A stretch of DNA of 14,432 nucleotides from Phycisphaerales bacterium UBA2218 (GCA_002327785.1 DCUI01000189.1:1-14432), one strand, 5' to 3'; positions 1 to 10,305 are shown, numbered from the stretch's first letter. A program made the numbers and translations. The notes: generated by a model from the letters alone, not told the origin.

Positions 1-2493
<2,493 letters not shown>

Positions 2494-2498
<5 letters not shown>

Positions 2499-2650
2499 GA
2501 ATCCGAAGCATTCGAAGCACGAATCTCGAAATCCAAAACAGATTCAAAGGACCCAAATCCAAATGGCACAAACGCCGGAAAATCGCCGGACGGTTCGTTT
2601 CGGACCTTGGATTCCGATCATTTGTGCTTGTCGCGGATTTCGGATCTGGC
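2494..2650. repeat. AT-richer repetitive spacer between transketolase and mfd, possible interspersed element
   Basis: This 167-base spacer is visibly different from the GC-rich genes around it. It is built from variants of one short word: gaatccgaag, cgaagcacgaatc, cgaaatcc, caaatccaaatgg on the left half, and ttggattcc, catttgtgcttg and ggatttcgg on the right. The two halves are roughly inverted: cgaaatcc near 2530 answers ggatttcg near 2636, and gcacaaa near 2566 answers tttgtgc near 2622. The RNA could therefore form a long imperfect hairpin. The first ATG of mfd lies at the left border. No ORF or transposase is present. It could be a non-autonomous interspersed repeat or a degenerate structured spacer. 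The repetition is seen directly, but its being dispersed in the genome is inference. Confidence 0.45.
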
Positions 2651-2665
2651 CGCGTGACCCGTTGC

Positions 2666-4696
2666 CTACCGCCCCTGCTCCTTCAGCTTCCGGACGATCT
2701 CCTTGGCGGCTTTCACGACGTTGTCGGTCGTGATACCGAAGTTCTCGAAGCATGCCTTGTAGGGGGCCGAGGCGCCGAAGCCCTGCATCCCGATGAAGAC
2801 GCCGTGCTCACCGAGCCATCGATGCCAGCCGAAATCGGTCGCCGCCTCGATCCCGACGCGGGCCGCGACCTGGGGCGGAATCACAGAATGCCGATACTTC
2901 TCATCCTGCTTCTCGAAGAGCGCCCAGCACGGCATGCTCACGACCTGCGACGGAATCCCCTCGGCGTCGAGCCGGGTCGCCGCTTCCATCGCGATCTGGA
3001 CCTCCGAGCCGCTGGCCAGCAGAATCACCTCGGGGTTGCCCCGGCTGGTCAGGACATAGGCCCCCCTGCTGAGGTTGGCGGCCGAGGCGCAGCGGTTCTG
3101 GTCGATCACCGGCATGCCCTGTCGGCTCAGCAACAGGCCGACCGGCCGGTCCGGATGCTCCAGGGCATACTTCCACGCCTGGGCCGTCTCATTGGCGTCC
3201 GCCGGGCGGATCACCAGCAGGTCCGGGATCGCCCGCAGCGCCGCGAAATGCTCGACCGGCTGATGCGTCGGGCCGTCTTCGCCGAGTCCGATGCTGTCGT
3301 GGGTCCAGACGAAGATCGTCGGATACTTCGACAAAGCCGCGACGCGGACGGCACCCCGCATGTAGTCGGAAAAGACCAGGAAAGTCCCGCCGTAGGCGCG
3401 CAACAGACGCGAGACGCTGATGCCGTTCATGATCGCGCCCATGGCGTGCTCGCGGACGCCGTAGCGGATGTACCGGCCGCCGCGGGCGTTCTTCTGGAAA
3501 TCGACTGCGCCGGCGAATCGCGTATTGTTCGAGGGGGTCAGGTCCGCGGAACCGCCAAGCACCAGGGGCATCTTGGGCATGATCGCGTCCAGCACCTTGC
3601 CCGACGCCTCACGCGTGGCGATCGCCTTGCCGGGCTCGAACTTCGGAAGGACGCGATCGAGTTTCACCGGCAGTCGGCCCTCGGCGGCGTTCCGGAACTC
3701 TTCTGCCAGGTCGGGGTGCTTCTCGGCATACTGCTCGAACAGGGCATTCCACTGACTCTCGGCCTCGGTCCCCTGCTCGACGGCCTGTCGCATGTGGTCG
3801 AGGACCTCCTGCGGGACGTGAAACTGCTTGTCCGGATCCCAGCCGAACTTCTCCTTCATCCCCCGAATCTCCTGCTCGCCCAGGGGCGAGCCATGGGCTT
3901 TTGCCGTATCTTGCAGCGTCGGGGCGCCGTAGGCAATATGCGTGCGGAGCTGGATCATCGAAGGCCGATCGACCTCGCTCTTGGCGTTGATCAGGGCCCG
4001 CTCGAACTTCTTCATGTCGTTGCCGTCGCCATCGACCTTCTGCACGTGCCAGCCGTAAGCCTGGAAGCGCTTGGCCCGGTCCTCCGTAAAGGACAACTCC
4101 GTTTCGCCGTCGATGCTGATGTGATTGTCGTCATAGATGACCACGAGGTTGTCCAGGCCCAGATGTCCCGCCAGCGAGCAGGCCTCGGAGGAAATGCCTT
4201 CTTCCATATCGCCGTCGCCGGCAAAGACGTAGACTTTGTAGTCGATGATCGGGAAGCCCTCGCGGTTGAAGTAGTTGGCGAGGTACTTCTGGGCGATGGC
4301 CATGCCGACGGCGCTGGAGATTCCCTGCCCCAGCGGGCCGGTGGTGAGCTCGATGCCCAGCTCCGGATGGTACTCGGGGTGTCCCGGCGTCTTGCTGCCC
4401 CACTGGCGGAACTGCTTGAGGTCGTCGAGCGTCAGGCCGGAGCCGGTCAGGTAGAGCAGCGAGTATAGCAGCATGCTGCCATGCCCACCCGACAGGACGA
4501 ACCGGTCGCGGTTGTGCCATTGCGGGTTGGCCGGGCTGTGCCGAAGGTGCCGGGTCCACACGACATAGGCCGCCGGGGCCAGGCCGATCGGCATGCCTGG
4601 ATGGCCACTCTTGGCCTTTTCGACCCCATCCACCGCCAGAAAACGAATCGTATCGACGCACAACTGATCAAGTTTCGACAAACCCGGATGACCCAT
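2666..4696 (-). CDS. tkt: Transketolase
   Basis: Transketolase is a thiamine diphosphate enzyme that moves two-carbon ketol units between sugar phosphates in the non-oxidative pentose phosphate pathway, in the cytosol. The protein has 676 residues from ATG 4696, close to the usual 660-680. Visible marks, numbered from this ATG, are SGHPGMPIG near 30, the cofactor/metal motif GDGDMEEG near 160 followed by DDNHISIDG, the pyrimidine-domain segment RYGVREHAMGA with its glutamate, and THDSIGLGEDGPTHQPVEH with the substrate-binding histidines. All three transketolase domains are present and uninterrupted. The start is a choice: ATG 4696 has a GGGA about eight bases upstream, while the in-frame GTG at 4699 and TTG at 4714 have poorer sites. 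The homologous part begins with SKLDQLCVDTIRFLA a few residues later, so any of them works. A promoter candidate lies about 180 bases upstream. mfd follows 167 bases downstream on the same strand. Confidence 0.97.
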   Translation of the reverse strand: MGHPGLSKLDQLCVDTIRFLAVDGVEKAKSGHPGMPIGLAPAAYVVWTRHLRHSPANPQWHNRDRFVLSGGHGSMLLYSLLYLTGSGLTLDDLKQFRQWGSKTPGHPEYHPELGIELTTGPLGQGISSAVGMAIAQKYLANYFNREGFPIIDYKVYVFAGDGDMEEGISSEACSLAGHLGLDNLVVIYDDNHISIDGETELSFTEDRAKRFQAYGWHVQKVDGDGNDMKKFERALINAKSEVDRPSMIQLRTHIAYGAPTLQDTAKAHGSPLGEQEIRGMKEKFGWDPDKQFHVPQEVLDHMRQAVEQGTEAESQWNALFEQYAEKHPDLAEEFRNAAEGRLPVKLDRVLPKFEPGKAIATREASGKVLDAIMPKMPLVLGGSADLTPSNNTRFAGAVDFQKNARGGRYIRYGVREHAMGAIMNGISVSRLLRAYGGTFLVFSDYMRGAVRVAALSKYPTIFVWTHDSIGLGEDGPTHQPVEHFAALRAIPDLLVIRPADANETAQAWKYALEHPDRPVGLLLSRQGMPVIDQNRCASAANLSRGAYVLTSRGNPEVILLASGSEVQIAMEAATRLDAEGIPSQVVSMPCWALFEKQDEKYRHSVIPPQVAARVGIEAATDFGWHRWLGEHGVFIGMQGFGASAPYKACFENFGITTDNVVKAAKEIVRKLKEQGR

Positions 4697-4879
4697 CACT
4701 GTTTCCCGTATCAAAAGGCATTGACATTAGCTTTCCGCGACGAAAACGAAGGTCACAGGATACCAGCCACCGCGTCCACTGGCAAGCCTTTTCGCAGCCT
4801 GTGGCGGCAATCCAGCCCCGCCCGCGATTGGGCCCTCCGTCCCGTGGAGAACGGCCGCTGTTGGCGCACGAATGAACTT

Positions 4880-4908
4880 ATTATAAGACTATGCGTACCA
4901 TATATTGA
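4880..4908 (-). promoter_or_regulatory. Sigma-70-like promoter candidate for transketolase
   Basis: On the minus strand a perfect TATAAT (4885 down to 4880) sits in a short AT-rich island (about 4866-4920) within GC-rich DNA. A weak -35 match, TCAATA (4908-4903), lies 17 bases upstream. Transcription would start near 4873 and give transketolase a leader of roughly 175 bases. The -10 is convincing; the -35 is poor. Confidence 0.45.
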
Positions 4909-5033
4909 AAGAAAGGTTACAACTTGACGCGACGGGTGGCTCACGGCGTCGAGAGGGGAGATCACAGCCGTTTTTTACTTTCTTTCTATACCCCCGGTGC
5001 TGCTACCCAGAGCCCGGGGTGTTTGCGCAGAAT

Positions 5034-5093
5034 CTGACCGGAGAGATCTGCGATTCTGACCCCGCCGTCGGCGCACCGACAGACTCTGGTCAG
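5034..5093 (-). terminator. Structured 3' region downstream of the DUF1080 gene, possible terminator
   Basis: A two-part hairpin is visible. An outer stem, CTGACC (5056-5061) with GGTCAG (5088-5093), encloses an inner stem, GTCGG (5067-5071) with CCGAC (5076-5080), around a four-base loop. A second copy of CTGACC at 5034-5039 could compete for the same partner. It lies 48 to 107 bases past the stop codon of the DUF1080 gene. There is no clear U-run after it on the minus strand, so intrinsic termination is uncertain. RNA processing or 3'-end protection is equally possible. Confidence 0.3.
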
Positions 5094-5140
5094 CCGAAGG
5101 CATATGTCTCCTGGCTAAGGCGCAGGATCGGTCCATTGTC

Positions 5141-5890
5141 TTACTTCTGTCCTTTTGCGGCCGGCTCGTTCGGCTCGTCGAGAACCTTGATGCGGGCGTT
5201 GCGGATCAGGACGTGTTCAACGCCCCGACTGAGCTCCTGGAAGCCGATGTGGCCCTTTCGCGGGCGGTCCTTCACCTTTGGGCAGGGTTGGCCGTTATGA
5301 CGCAGAACGAGTTGGGTCTGTTCGTCCAGGTTCAGGTCTTGGATCACCTCGCCATTGAGCACGACGTGCAGGCGCGAGCCCTTGAGCGTCACAATGTATG
5401 AGTTCCACTGGGTGGGCTTGTAGACCTGTTTGCGTGGAGCGATGGCACGGTAGATGCCGCCGGTGAGCTCGGAGTCCTTGGCCTGTGGGTTGTAGCGATA
5501 ATCCGCCATCTGGAGTTCCATGCCGTCGAAGGCGGGATCGCCGAACAGGGGAACCCGAAGGGCGCAGCCGCTGTTGCCTTGGGGCCCCAGCTTGAAATCG
5601 AATTTCAGAATGAAATCGCCGTATTGTTTCTTGCTGAGCAGCCAACTCCCTCGCGGCTCGCCGCCGTGGAGGATGCCATCCTGGACGACCCATTTCGTCT
5701 TCGGGTCGGCGGGCGGTTGGTTCACGTCGCTCCAGCTTCGCACCAGCCAGCCTTCCGGCGCACCGTCCTTCGGGAACAACATCGCAAATCCCTCTTCCTT
5801 TTCCTGCGGCTCCCCGGCCGGCAGAACGGTGCTTCCGGCCAGCAGCGCCACGGTGACGACCCATCCCAGGCGAGTATCTCGTGACTTCAT
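5141..5890 (-). CDS. Secreted DUF1080 (3-keto-disaccharide hydrolase-like) protein
   Basis: The 249-residue protein belongs to the DUF1080/PF06439 family, a concanavalin-like beta-sandwich fold abundant in Planctomycetota and Bacteroidota. Some members act on 3-keto glycosides. The first 25 or so residues are a signal peptide: basic MKSRDTR, a hydrophobic core VVTVALLAGSTVL, then a probable PAG cleavage region. The family pattern follows: LFPKDGAPEGWLVRSW near 38, KWVVQDGILHG near 67, the beta strands YGDFILKFDFKLGPQGNSG near 90-108 and MELQMADYRY near 124, and a closing HIGFQELSRGVEHVLIRNARIK. The length is typical for a single domain. The start is firm because a full AGGAGGT lies seven bases before the ATG. 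A good promoter candidate lies upstream at 5966-5994. The substrate is unknown. The oxidoreductase at 9025 is of a family that can make 3-keto sugars, but it is 3 kb away on the other strand. Confidence 0.9.
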   Translation of the reverse strand: MKSRDTRLGWVVTVALLAGSTVLPAGEPQEKEEGFAMLFPKDGAPEGWLVRSWSDVNQPPADPKTKWVVQDGILHGGEPRGSWLLSKKQYGDFILKFDFKLGPQGNSGCALRVPLFGDPAFDGMELQMADYRYNPQAKDSELTGGIYRAIAPRKQVYKPTQWNSYIVTLKGSRLHVVLNGEVIQDLNLDEQTQLVLRHNGQPCPKVKDRPRKGHIGFQELSRGVEHVLIRNARIKVLDEPNEPAAKGQK

Positions 5891-5965
5891 CGTTTGACCT
5901 CCTTAGCATTCACACGCTCATCCGTTCAACAGCCGTGCAACCGCACTGCTGCGCTCGGTTCCGCC

Positions 5966-5994
5966 ATTGTAGTGTGCGAGGGGCCGTCCATCAA
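5966..5994 (-). promoter_or_regulatory. Sigma-70-like promoter candidate for the DUF1080 gene
   Basis: On the minus strand TTGATG (5994-5989) and TACAAT (5971-5966) are separated by exactly 17 bases. The start point would be near 5959, giving a leader of about 70 bases that ends in the strong AGGAGGT ribosome site before the ATG at 5890. The rest of the divergent 255-base region (5891-6145) shows no clear plus-strand promoter. Confidence 0.45.
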
Positions 5995-6145
5995 TGAGAA
6001 CCTGAGTGCAGTCGCAAGGATCGCGACGCTTCCATATCGGGCATCAATAGGGTATCCTGATCGGGGTCCGGCACGTTGGGATCGGCTGATGCAGATTTCC
6101 AGGAGAATCGCCGGCGGGTGTACTCGAAAGGAATTGTGAGCGACG

Positions 6146-6958
6146 ATGACGAAAGCGGCCGTATTTGCAGGATTGCTCACGCTCTTCCTGGGCGCAGGAT
6201 GCCATGAGCAAGCCAGGACGGGCAAGGGAACGGAGGTCTCCGTTGCCGCCGAGGAGATCCCGATGCTTGAAAGGACCGAAGCGCTTGGCCGGCAGGTCTA
6301 TCTGTACGACCAGTGTGCGGCGAGGGCAACGAACCTTGCGCTTGCCCGCGGCGTGGATCTGGCCGCGATGGGCACGCAAGGCTGGATCACGGAAAGCCGG
6401 TCCGATAGGTGCGCCGTGACGTTTGTGACCGGCGATTCGGAGCCGTGGCGGTCCGTCTGCATGGTGACGTTTGCCGGGAGCGAGGAGCCAAACATCATTC
6501 TGATCGATAAGGACCTCACCGAGCCCCAGGCCGCGATGTTCAACGCCCGACAGCTTGTCCTGGGCATCGTGGAGAACCCGTGCTCCGACGCCTACAACAC
6601 GGTTGTGATCCCGCGAGAGGGCGAGCCGGGCTGGCTGGCCTATGCCCTGGCCGCGGCGAGCGATCCAAATCTCCTGCTTGTCGGCGGGCACTACCGAGCC
6701 ACGGTGTCTGCGGACGGTCGAACCATTTTGGAGCAGCGGAGCTTCACGAAGGATTGCTTCGTCCTGAAAAGCCGCGACGACGCCGGACCCGATGTCGATG
6801 TCGTCGCCTACACGCTGGGGCACGTCCACGACGACCGGCCGGTGGAGATTCACGTGTTCCTGAATCTGCTTTGTGGAAAACCCTTGTATGTCGTGACGGC
6901 AGACCGCCGCTTTTGGCGTATCGAGAACGGCAGGATCGCGCTGCTCAAGCAGCCCTGA
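6146..6958 (+). CDS. Orphan lipoprotein of unknown function
   Basis: I do not recognise this family. The 270-residue product begins with a lipoprotein signal: MTK, a hydrophobic core AAVFAGLLTLFLG and a lipobox LGAGC, with lipidated Cys19. It should therefore be anchored to a membrane facing the periplasm. The mature part has six further cysteines (57, 89, 105, 146, 204, 243), an even number compatible with disulfides. A middle segment reads YNTVVIPREGEPGWLAYALA and is followed by VGGHYRATVSADGRT, a beta-rich stretch that may be the conserved core. The ATG at 6146 is preceded by AAAGGA at a rather long 13-base spacing, and no other in-frame start is better. The gene for a membrane phosphodiesterase follows after 80 bases and is probably co-transcribed. 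No catalytic motif is visible. Confidence 0.75.
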   Translation: MTKAAVFAGLLTLFLGAGCHEQARTGKGTEVSVAAEEIPMLERTEALGRQVYLYDQCAARATNLALARGVDLAAMGTQGWITESRSDRCAVTFVTGDSEPWRSVCMVTFAGSEEPNIILIDKDLTEPQAAMFNARQLVLGIVENPCSDAYNTVVIPREGEPGWLAYALAAASDPNLLLVGGHYRATVSADGRTILEQRSFTKDCFVLKSRDDAGPDVDVVAYTLGHVHDDRPVEIHVFLNLLCGKPLYVVTADRRFWRIENGRIALLKQP

Positions 6959-7038
6959 CTCGTGCTTCGATTCAGGTTCCTCCGAAGACCTGACCGTAGC
7001 ATACGAGCGATTCTCCTGGTCGTTGGAAAGGTCTCTCC

Positions 7039-8862
7039 GTGCGTATGAAGTGGCTACTCGACCTGACCGGGAAGATCCTGGGCGATCTTCACCGGAATCT
7101 GTGGACGCTGCTGTTGTACAACGCGATTCTTGCCGTGCTGGGTTTCTTTCTACTGGCTCCGCTGCTCTCGTGGGCGGCTTCTTTCATGGTGTCCTCGAGC
7201 GGCCGACTCTCGGTCAACAACGCGGAGATCTTCTCGTTTCTGCTTTCGCTCCGCGGGATTGTCTTCGCTTTGCTCGTCGGATCGCTGACGGTCGTCACGC
7301 TCTACGTCAAGCACGCCGGGATGATGCTGATCGCCTGGGAGAGCATGGCCGGACGACGGATGAATGCCCCGCGGGCGTTTTGGGGCGTCGTGCAACGATT
7401 GCCCGGGCTGACGCTGCTCGGGACCTATCATGTCGCAGGACACCTGATCCTGCTCGCTCCATTTGCCATCCTGGCGACCCTCGTCTATCGCCTCGCCTTC
7501 TCGTCGATGCGTATGTACTTCCTGTTTCTGGAGAGTTCCGCCGCCCGCTGGATCGGCATTGCGGTAGCCGTGGCGCTGGCCGCTGCGGCAGTTGTCATCC
7601 ATGGCGCCGTCTATCTTCATTGGGTCTTCTCGCTGCCGGCCCTGCTGGCGGACGATTTGTCGGCGGCCTCTGCATTGACGTACACGCACCGCCTGCTCAA
7701 GGGGACAAGACGGCGGATCGGGGCTGTGGTCTTCTCATTCTGGATCGCGATCATCCTGTTGCCATTTGCGCTGGCGCAGGGATTCCATTGGTTGGGGGGC
7801 GAAGTCTTTACCCGCCTGCCCGAAGAGCACAGATTGAACCTTCCGGTCGTCCTGCTGCTGATGGCGGGCTATCTGGTGACCTCATTCATCGGGGAGTTCC
7901 TCACCATCGCGGTCAACAGCCTGACGATCACTCGTCTCTATGCGGACCTGCGTGAACCCCCTGCGGTTGACGCCGCACGGCTGCCGCCGCCGTCGCGTCC
8001 CTCGCACCCTCGACAAATCGTCGTGTTTCTGATCCTGGCCGCGGTCGTGTCGCTGTCCGGAGCAGCCGCGATCCTGAGCCGCTTCGACCTCCATGACAAC
8101 ATTCAGATCACCGCCCATCGCGGCAGCTCGTTCCTCGCCCCGGAGAACACGCTCGCCGCCGTTCGCAGGGCCGTCGAGGAAGGCGCGGACTATGCCGAGG
8201 TGGACGTGCGTCTGACCGCCGACGGCTACGCCGTCCTGCTGCACGACAGGGACTTGTTCCGCGTCGCAGGAGTCACCCGAAACGTAGCCGACCTCACCTA
8301 CGAAGAGATCAGAACACTCGACGTGGGAAGCTGGTTCTCGCCCCGGTTCCGAGGCGAGCGCATCCCGTTGCTGTCCGAGGTGGTCGCTTTCGCCAAGGGC
8401 AGGATACGCCTGAACATCGAGCTCAAGGCCGACGGCGCCCCGCGTCGAATGGCCGAACGGGTCGTCCAGATCCTGCACGAGCGCGACGCCGTGCAAGAGT
8501 GCGTCGTCAGCTCGGGGGACATCGAAATCCTGGAGCACGTCCGAAGTCTGGACCCGACCATCCGCACGGGGTATGTCATATCCCAGTCCATCGGCAAGGT
8601 GACGGCCCTGGACATCGATTTCCTCAGTGTGTCGTCTCGCCTGGCGACACCGGGTCTGATCGACGCCGCCCGCGCGGCGGGAAAGGAGGTTCACGTCTGG
8701 ACCGTCAATAGGCCCCGGCAGATGGCCCGGCTCATCGATCTGGGGGTGGACAATATCATCACGGATGTGCCAGGCGTGGCGAGGGCTCTCCTCGAGGAAA
8801 GGGCCGCGATGAGCAACGAGGGACTACTGTTCCTCAAAGTCCGTCACTGGTTCCTCCGGTGA
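7039..8862 (+). CDS. Membrane-anchored glycerophosphodiester phosphodiesterase
   Basis: The 607-residue protein joins a multi-spanning N-terminal membrane domain to a C-terminal GDPD TIM-barrel, which hydrolyses glycerophosphodiesters to an alcohol and glycerol 3-phosphate. About seven hydrophobic segments are visible, near 21-46, 72-92, 125-152, 171-195, 227-247, 268-298 and 327-347. This resembles the GDPD membrane-domain architecture of other bacteria. The catalytic pattern starts at about 357: AHRGSSFLAPENT with His360-Arg361, AEVDVRLTADG with Glu387 and Asp389, LLHDRDL with His402, then LNIELK (459-463) and the barrel closure VHVWTVNRP and GVDNIITDVP. With an odd number of spans the barrel would face the side opposite the N-terminus. 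The GTG start at 7039 is preferred because GGAAAGG lies seven bases upstream; the ATG at 7045 would be 13 away. It probably shares a transcript with the lipoprotein gene upstream. Confidence 0.93.
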   Translation: MRMKWLLDLTGKILGDLHRNLWTLLLYNAILAVLGFFLLAPLLSWAASFMVSSSGRLSVNNAEIFSFLLSLRGIVFALLVGSLTVVTLYVKHAGMMLIAWESMAGRRMNAPRAFWGVVQRLPGLTLLGTYHVAGHLILLAPFAILATLVYRLAFSSMRMYFLFLESSAARWIGIAVAVALAAAAVVIHGAVYLHWVFSLPALLADDLSAASALTYTHRLLKGTRRRIGAVVFSFWIAIILLPFALAQGFHWLGGEVFTRLPEEHRLNLPVVLLLMAGYLVTSFIGEFLTIAVNSLTITRLYADLREPPAVDAARLPPPSRPSHPRQIVVFLILAAVVSLSGAAAILSRFDLHDNIQITAHRGSSFLAPENTLAAVRRAVEEGADYAEVDVRLTADGYAVLLHDRDLFRVAGVTRNVADLTYEEIRTLDVGSWFSPRFRGERIPLLSEVVAFAKGRIRLNIELKADGAPRRMAERVVQILHERDAVQECVVSSGDIEILEHVRSLDPTIRTGYVISQSIGKVTALDIDFLSVSSRLATPGLIDAARAAGKEVHVWTVNRPRQMARLIDLGVDNIITDVPGVARALLEERAAMSNEGLLFLKVRHWFLR

Positions 8863-8892
8863 CACGTCGGAGTTCGTGCGACGGTCGCGAAG

Positions 8893-8931
8893 AGGGGGTC
8901 TTGCAGGATCGACGTCTGCGTCTTCACCCCT
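8893..8931 (+). terminator. Imperfect hairpin after the phosphodiesterase gene
   Basis: GGGG-type sequence at 8893-8899 pairs with ACCCCT at 8926-8931, with one bulge. Inside, GCAG (8903-8906) pairs with CTGC (8916-8919). It begins about 30 bases past the stop codon of the phosphodiesterase gene. No U-run follows, and its right edge touches the -35 box of the next promoter candidate, so it is only a weak terminator candidate. Confidence 0.25.
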
Positions 8932-8958
8932 TGCAGCCGGCGGGATGAGATGTACAAT
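8931..8958 (+). promoter_or_regulatory. Sigma-70-like promoter candidate for the Gfo/Idh/MocA gene
   Basis: TTGCAG (8931-8936) and TACAAT (8953-8958) are 16 bases apart. Transcription would start near 8965, leaving a 60-base leader. GGAG (9014-9017) then lies seven bases before the ATG at 9025. This suggests the oxidoreductase can be expressed independently of the upstream phosphodiesterase. Confidence 0.4.
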
Positions 8959-9024
8959 GGGGCCTGACGCCGCGATGCGATGTGGCTGCGGCCTACGAGA
9001 TGACAGGTATCGTGGAGATGCATT

Positions 9025-10305
9025 ATGGGGCGACGATTATCAAGACGACGAATGCTTGGCGAGGCGGCAGCGGCGTTCGCCATGCCGTATGTGGTTTCGT
9101 CGGCCCTGTGGGGCGGCGACGCGCCGAGTGAACGGATTACGATGGGGGCCATCGGTCTGGGCGGGCAGGGGTTGCACAATCTCAAGAGCTTTCTGACGTT
9201 CGACGACGTGCGCGTGCTGGCCGTCTGCGATGTCGATGCGGGCCACCTGAGGCGGGCGAAAGAGACGGTGGACGCCGGCTACGGCAGCAAGGACTGTGCC
9301 GCATACAAAGACTTCCGCGACGTGCTCGCGAGGGCGGACCTCGACACGGTATTGATCGCAACGCCGGACCATTGGCATGCGATTCTGGCCATTGAGGCGG
9401 CCAAGGCGGGCAAGGACGTCTATTGTGAGAAACCGATCTCGCTGACGGTTGCCGAGGGCCGGGCCGTGGTGGACGCGATGAATCGGTACAACACCGTCTA
9501 TCAAAGCGGCACGCAACGGCGGAGCATCGGCTGTTTTCGATTCGGCGTCGATATCGCCCGCAGTGGAGTGCTTGGTGAACTCCGGACGCTCCACTGCTAC
9601 TATCACAACGGTCCGAGGTGCCCGCCGCAGCCGGCCGAGGCGGTCCCGCAGGGATTCGACTACGAAATGTGGCTCGGGCCCGCGCCGTTGAAGCCCTACA
9701 CCCCGAGGCGATGTCACGGCACATTCCGTTGGATCTACGATTATTCCGGCGGCCAGCTCACCGACCTCGGGGCGCATTTTGTGGACCTGGCCCAGTGGGC
9801 ACATGGAGATGAGACGACGAGCCCGACACGGTATGAGGGCTGGGCCGAGTTCCCCCGGGACGGCCTGTACAATACGCCCGTGCGGTTCGAAATCACGGCG
9901 ACCTATCCGGACGACGTGAAGATCATCATACACGACGAGACCGAACCGGGCCGGGGACCGCGAGGCAACAAGTACGTCGGCACGGAAGGCTGGGTCAGCG
10001 TCGATGACACAGGCAAGGTCACCGCCTCCAGCGATACCATCCTGCGAAGGCTCAACGCCGCTCAGCGAGGGTACGAGTTCATGGAGGGCCATCATCGCGA
10101 CTTCCTCGAGTGTGTGCGGACGCGGGCCCGGACGATCGCTCCGCCGGAGGTGGCCCACCGCTCGACGACGACCTGTCATATTACCAATATCTGCCTGCGT
10201 CTGGGCCGAAAACTCCGATGGGACCCAAAGGCCGAGCGGTTTATCGACGACCCCGAGGCCGACCGGATGCTCGCCCGCGCCACGCGCAGCCCCTGGCGGC
10301 TGTAG
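9025..10305 (+). CDS. Tat-exported Gfo/Idh/MocA family NAD(P)-dependent oxidoreductase
   Basis: Members of this family oxidise or reduce sugars, inositols and related alcohols with NAD(P). The 426-residue protein starts with a twin-arginine signal: SRRRML (residues 6-11), then AAAAFAMPYVVSSALW. It is likely exported folded, a common arrangement in Planctomycetota. The Rossmann domain has GAIGLGGQG (41-49), DVDAGH after the second strand, IATPDHWHA (111-119) and the family hallmark CEKP (134-137). The C-terminal alpha/beta domain includes GGQLTDLGAHFVDLAQW (242-258) with the catalytic-region Asp and His, and the end resembles the usual WDPKAERF...RSPWRL tail. The length is full and no frame break is seen. 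The start is supported by GGAG seven bases upstream. The substrate cannot be told from sequence. A secreted DUF1080 protein encoded 3 kb away could act on the same keto-sugars, but the genes are not in one operon. Confidence 0.94.
   Translation: MGRRLSRRRMLGEAAAAFAMPYVVSSALWGGDAPSERITMGAIGLGGQGLHNLKSFLTFDDVRVLAVCDVDAGHLRRAKETVDAGYGSKDCAAYKDFRDVLARADLDTVLIATPDHWHAILAIEAAKAGKDVYCEKPISLTVAEGRAVVDAMNRYNTVYQSGTQRRSIGCFRFGVDIARSGVLGELRTLHCYYHNGPRCPPQPAEAVPQGFDYEMWLGPAPLKPYTPRRCHGTFRWIYDYSGGQLTDLGAHFVDLAQWAHGDETTSPTRYEGWAEFPRDGLYNTPVRFEITATYPDDVKIIIHDETEPGRGPRGNKYVGTEGWVSVDDTGKVTASSDTILRRLNAAQRGYEFMEGHHRDFLECVRTRARTIAPPEVAHRSTTTCHITNICLRLGRKLRWDPKAERFIDDPEADRMLARATRSPWRL

Larger units (their letters stand above)
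4715..5140. other. Gene-free region between the DUF1080 gene and transketolase
   Basis: These 426 bases contain no gene I would defend. Short open frames on both strands here show no recognisable motif, and the only ones of any length overlap the neighbouring genes or have arginine/serine-rich shadow compositions. The right half holds several inverted repeats, including CCCCGG/CCGGGG (4994-4999 with 5016-5021) and the structured element at 5034-5093. The middle holds a T-rich stretch (4973-4990). The left half holds the likely transketolase promoter and leader. Confidence 0.6.

Noticed and set aside
2624..4468. Long plus-strand open frame (614 codons) opposite transketolase
   Set aside because: The minus strand encodes a full-length transketolase with all cofactor motifs. 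The plus frame has a Arg/Asp/Leu-rich shadow composition and no recognisable motif. The similar long plus frames at 87-1307 and 11331-12737 are rejected for the same reason, being opposite mfd and the PD40/TPR gene.
4753..4965. 70-codon minus-strand frame upstream of transketolase
   Set aside because: It has no recognisable motif and spans the likely transketolase promoter and leader.
4946..4980. ACGGC...GCCGT followed by a T run on the plus strand, terminator-like
   Set aside because: No plus-strand gene ends upstream, the loop is long, and on the minus strand the run becomes A-rich and leads rather than follows the stem.
6030..6055. TTCCAT-17-TATCCT as a plus-strand promoter for the lipoprotein gene
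   Set aside because: The -35 matches the consensus at only two of six bases and the -10 at four, no better than chance in a 255-base region.
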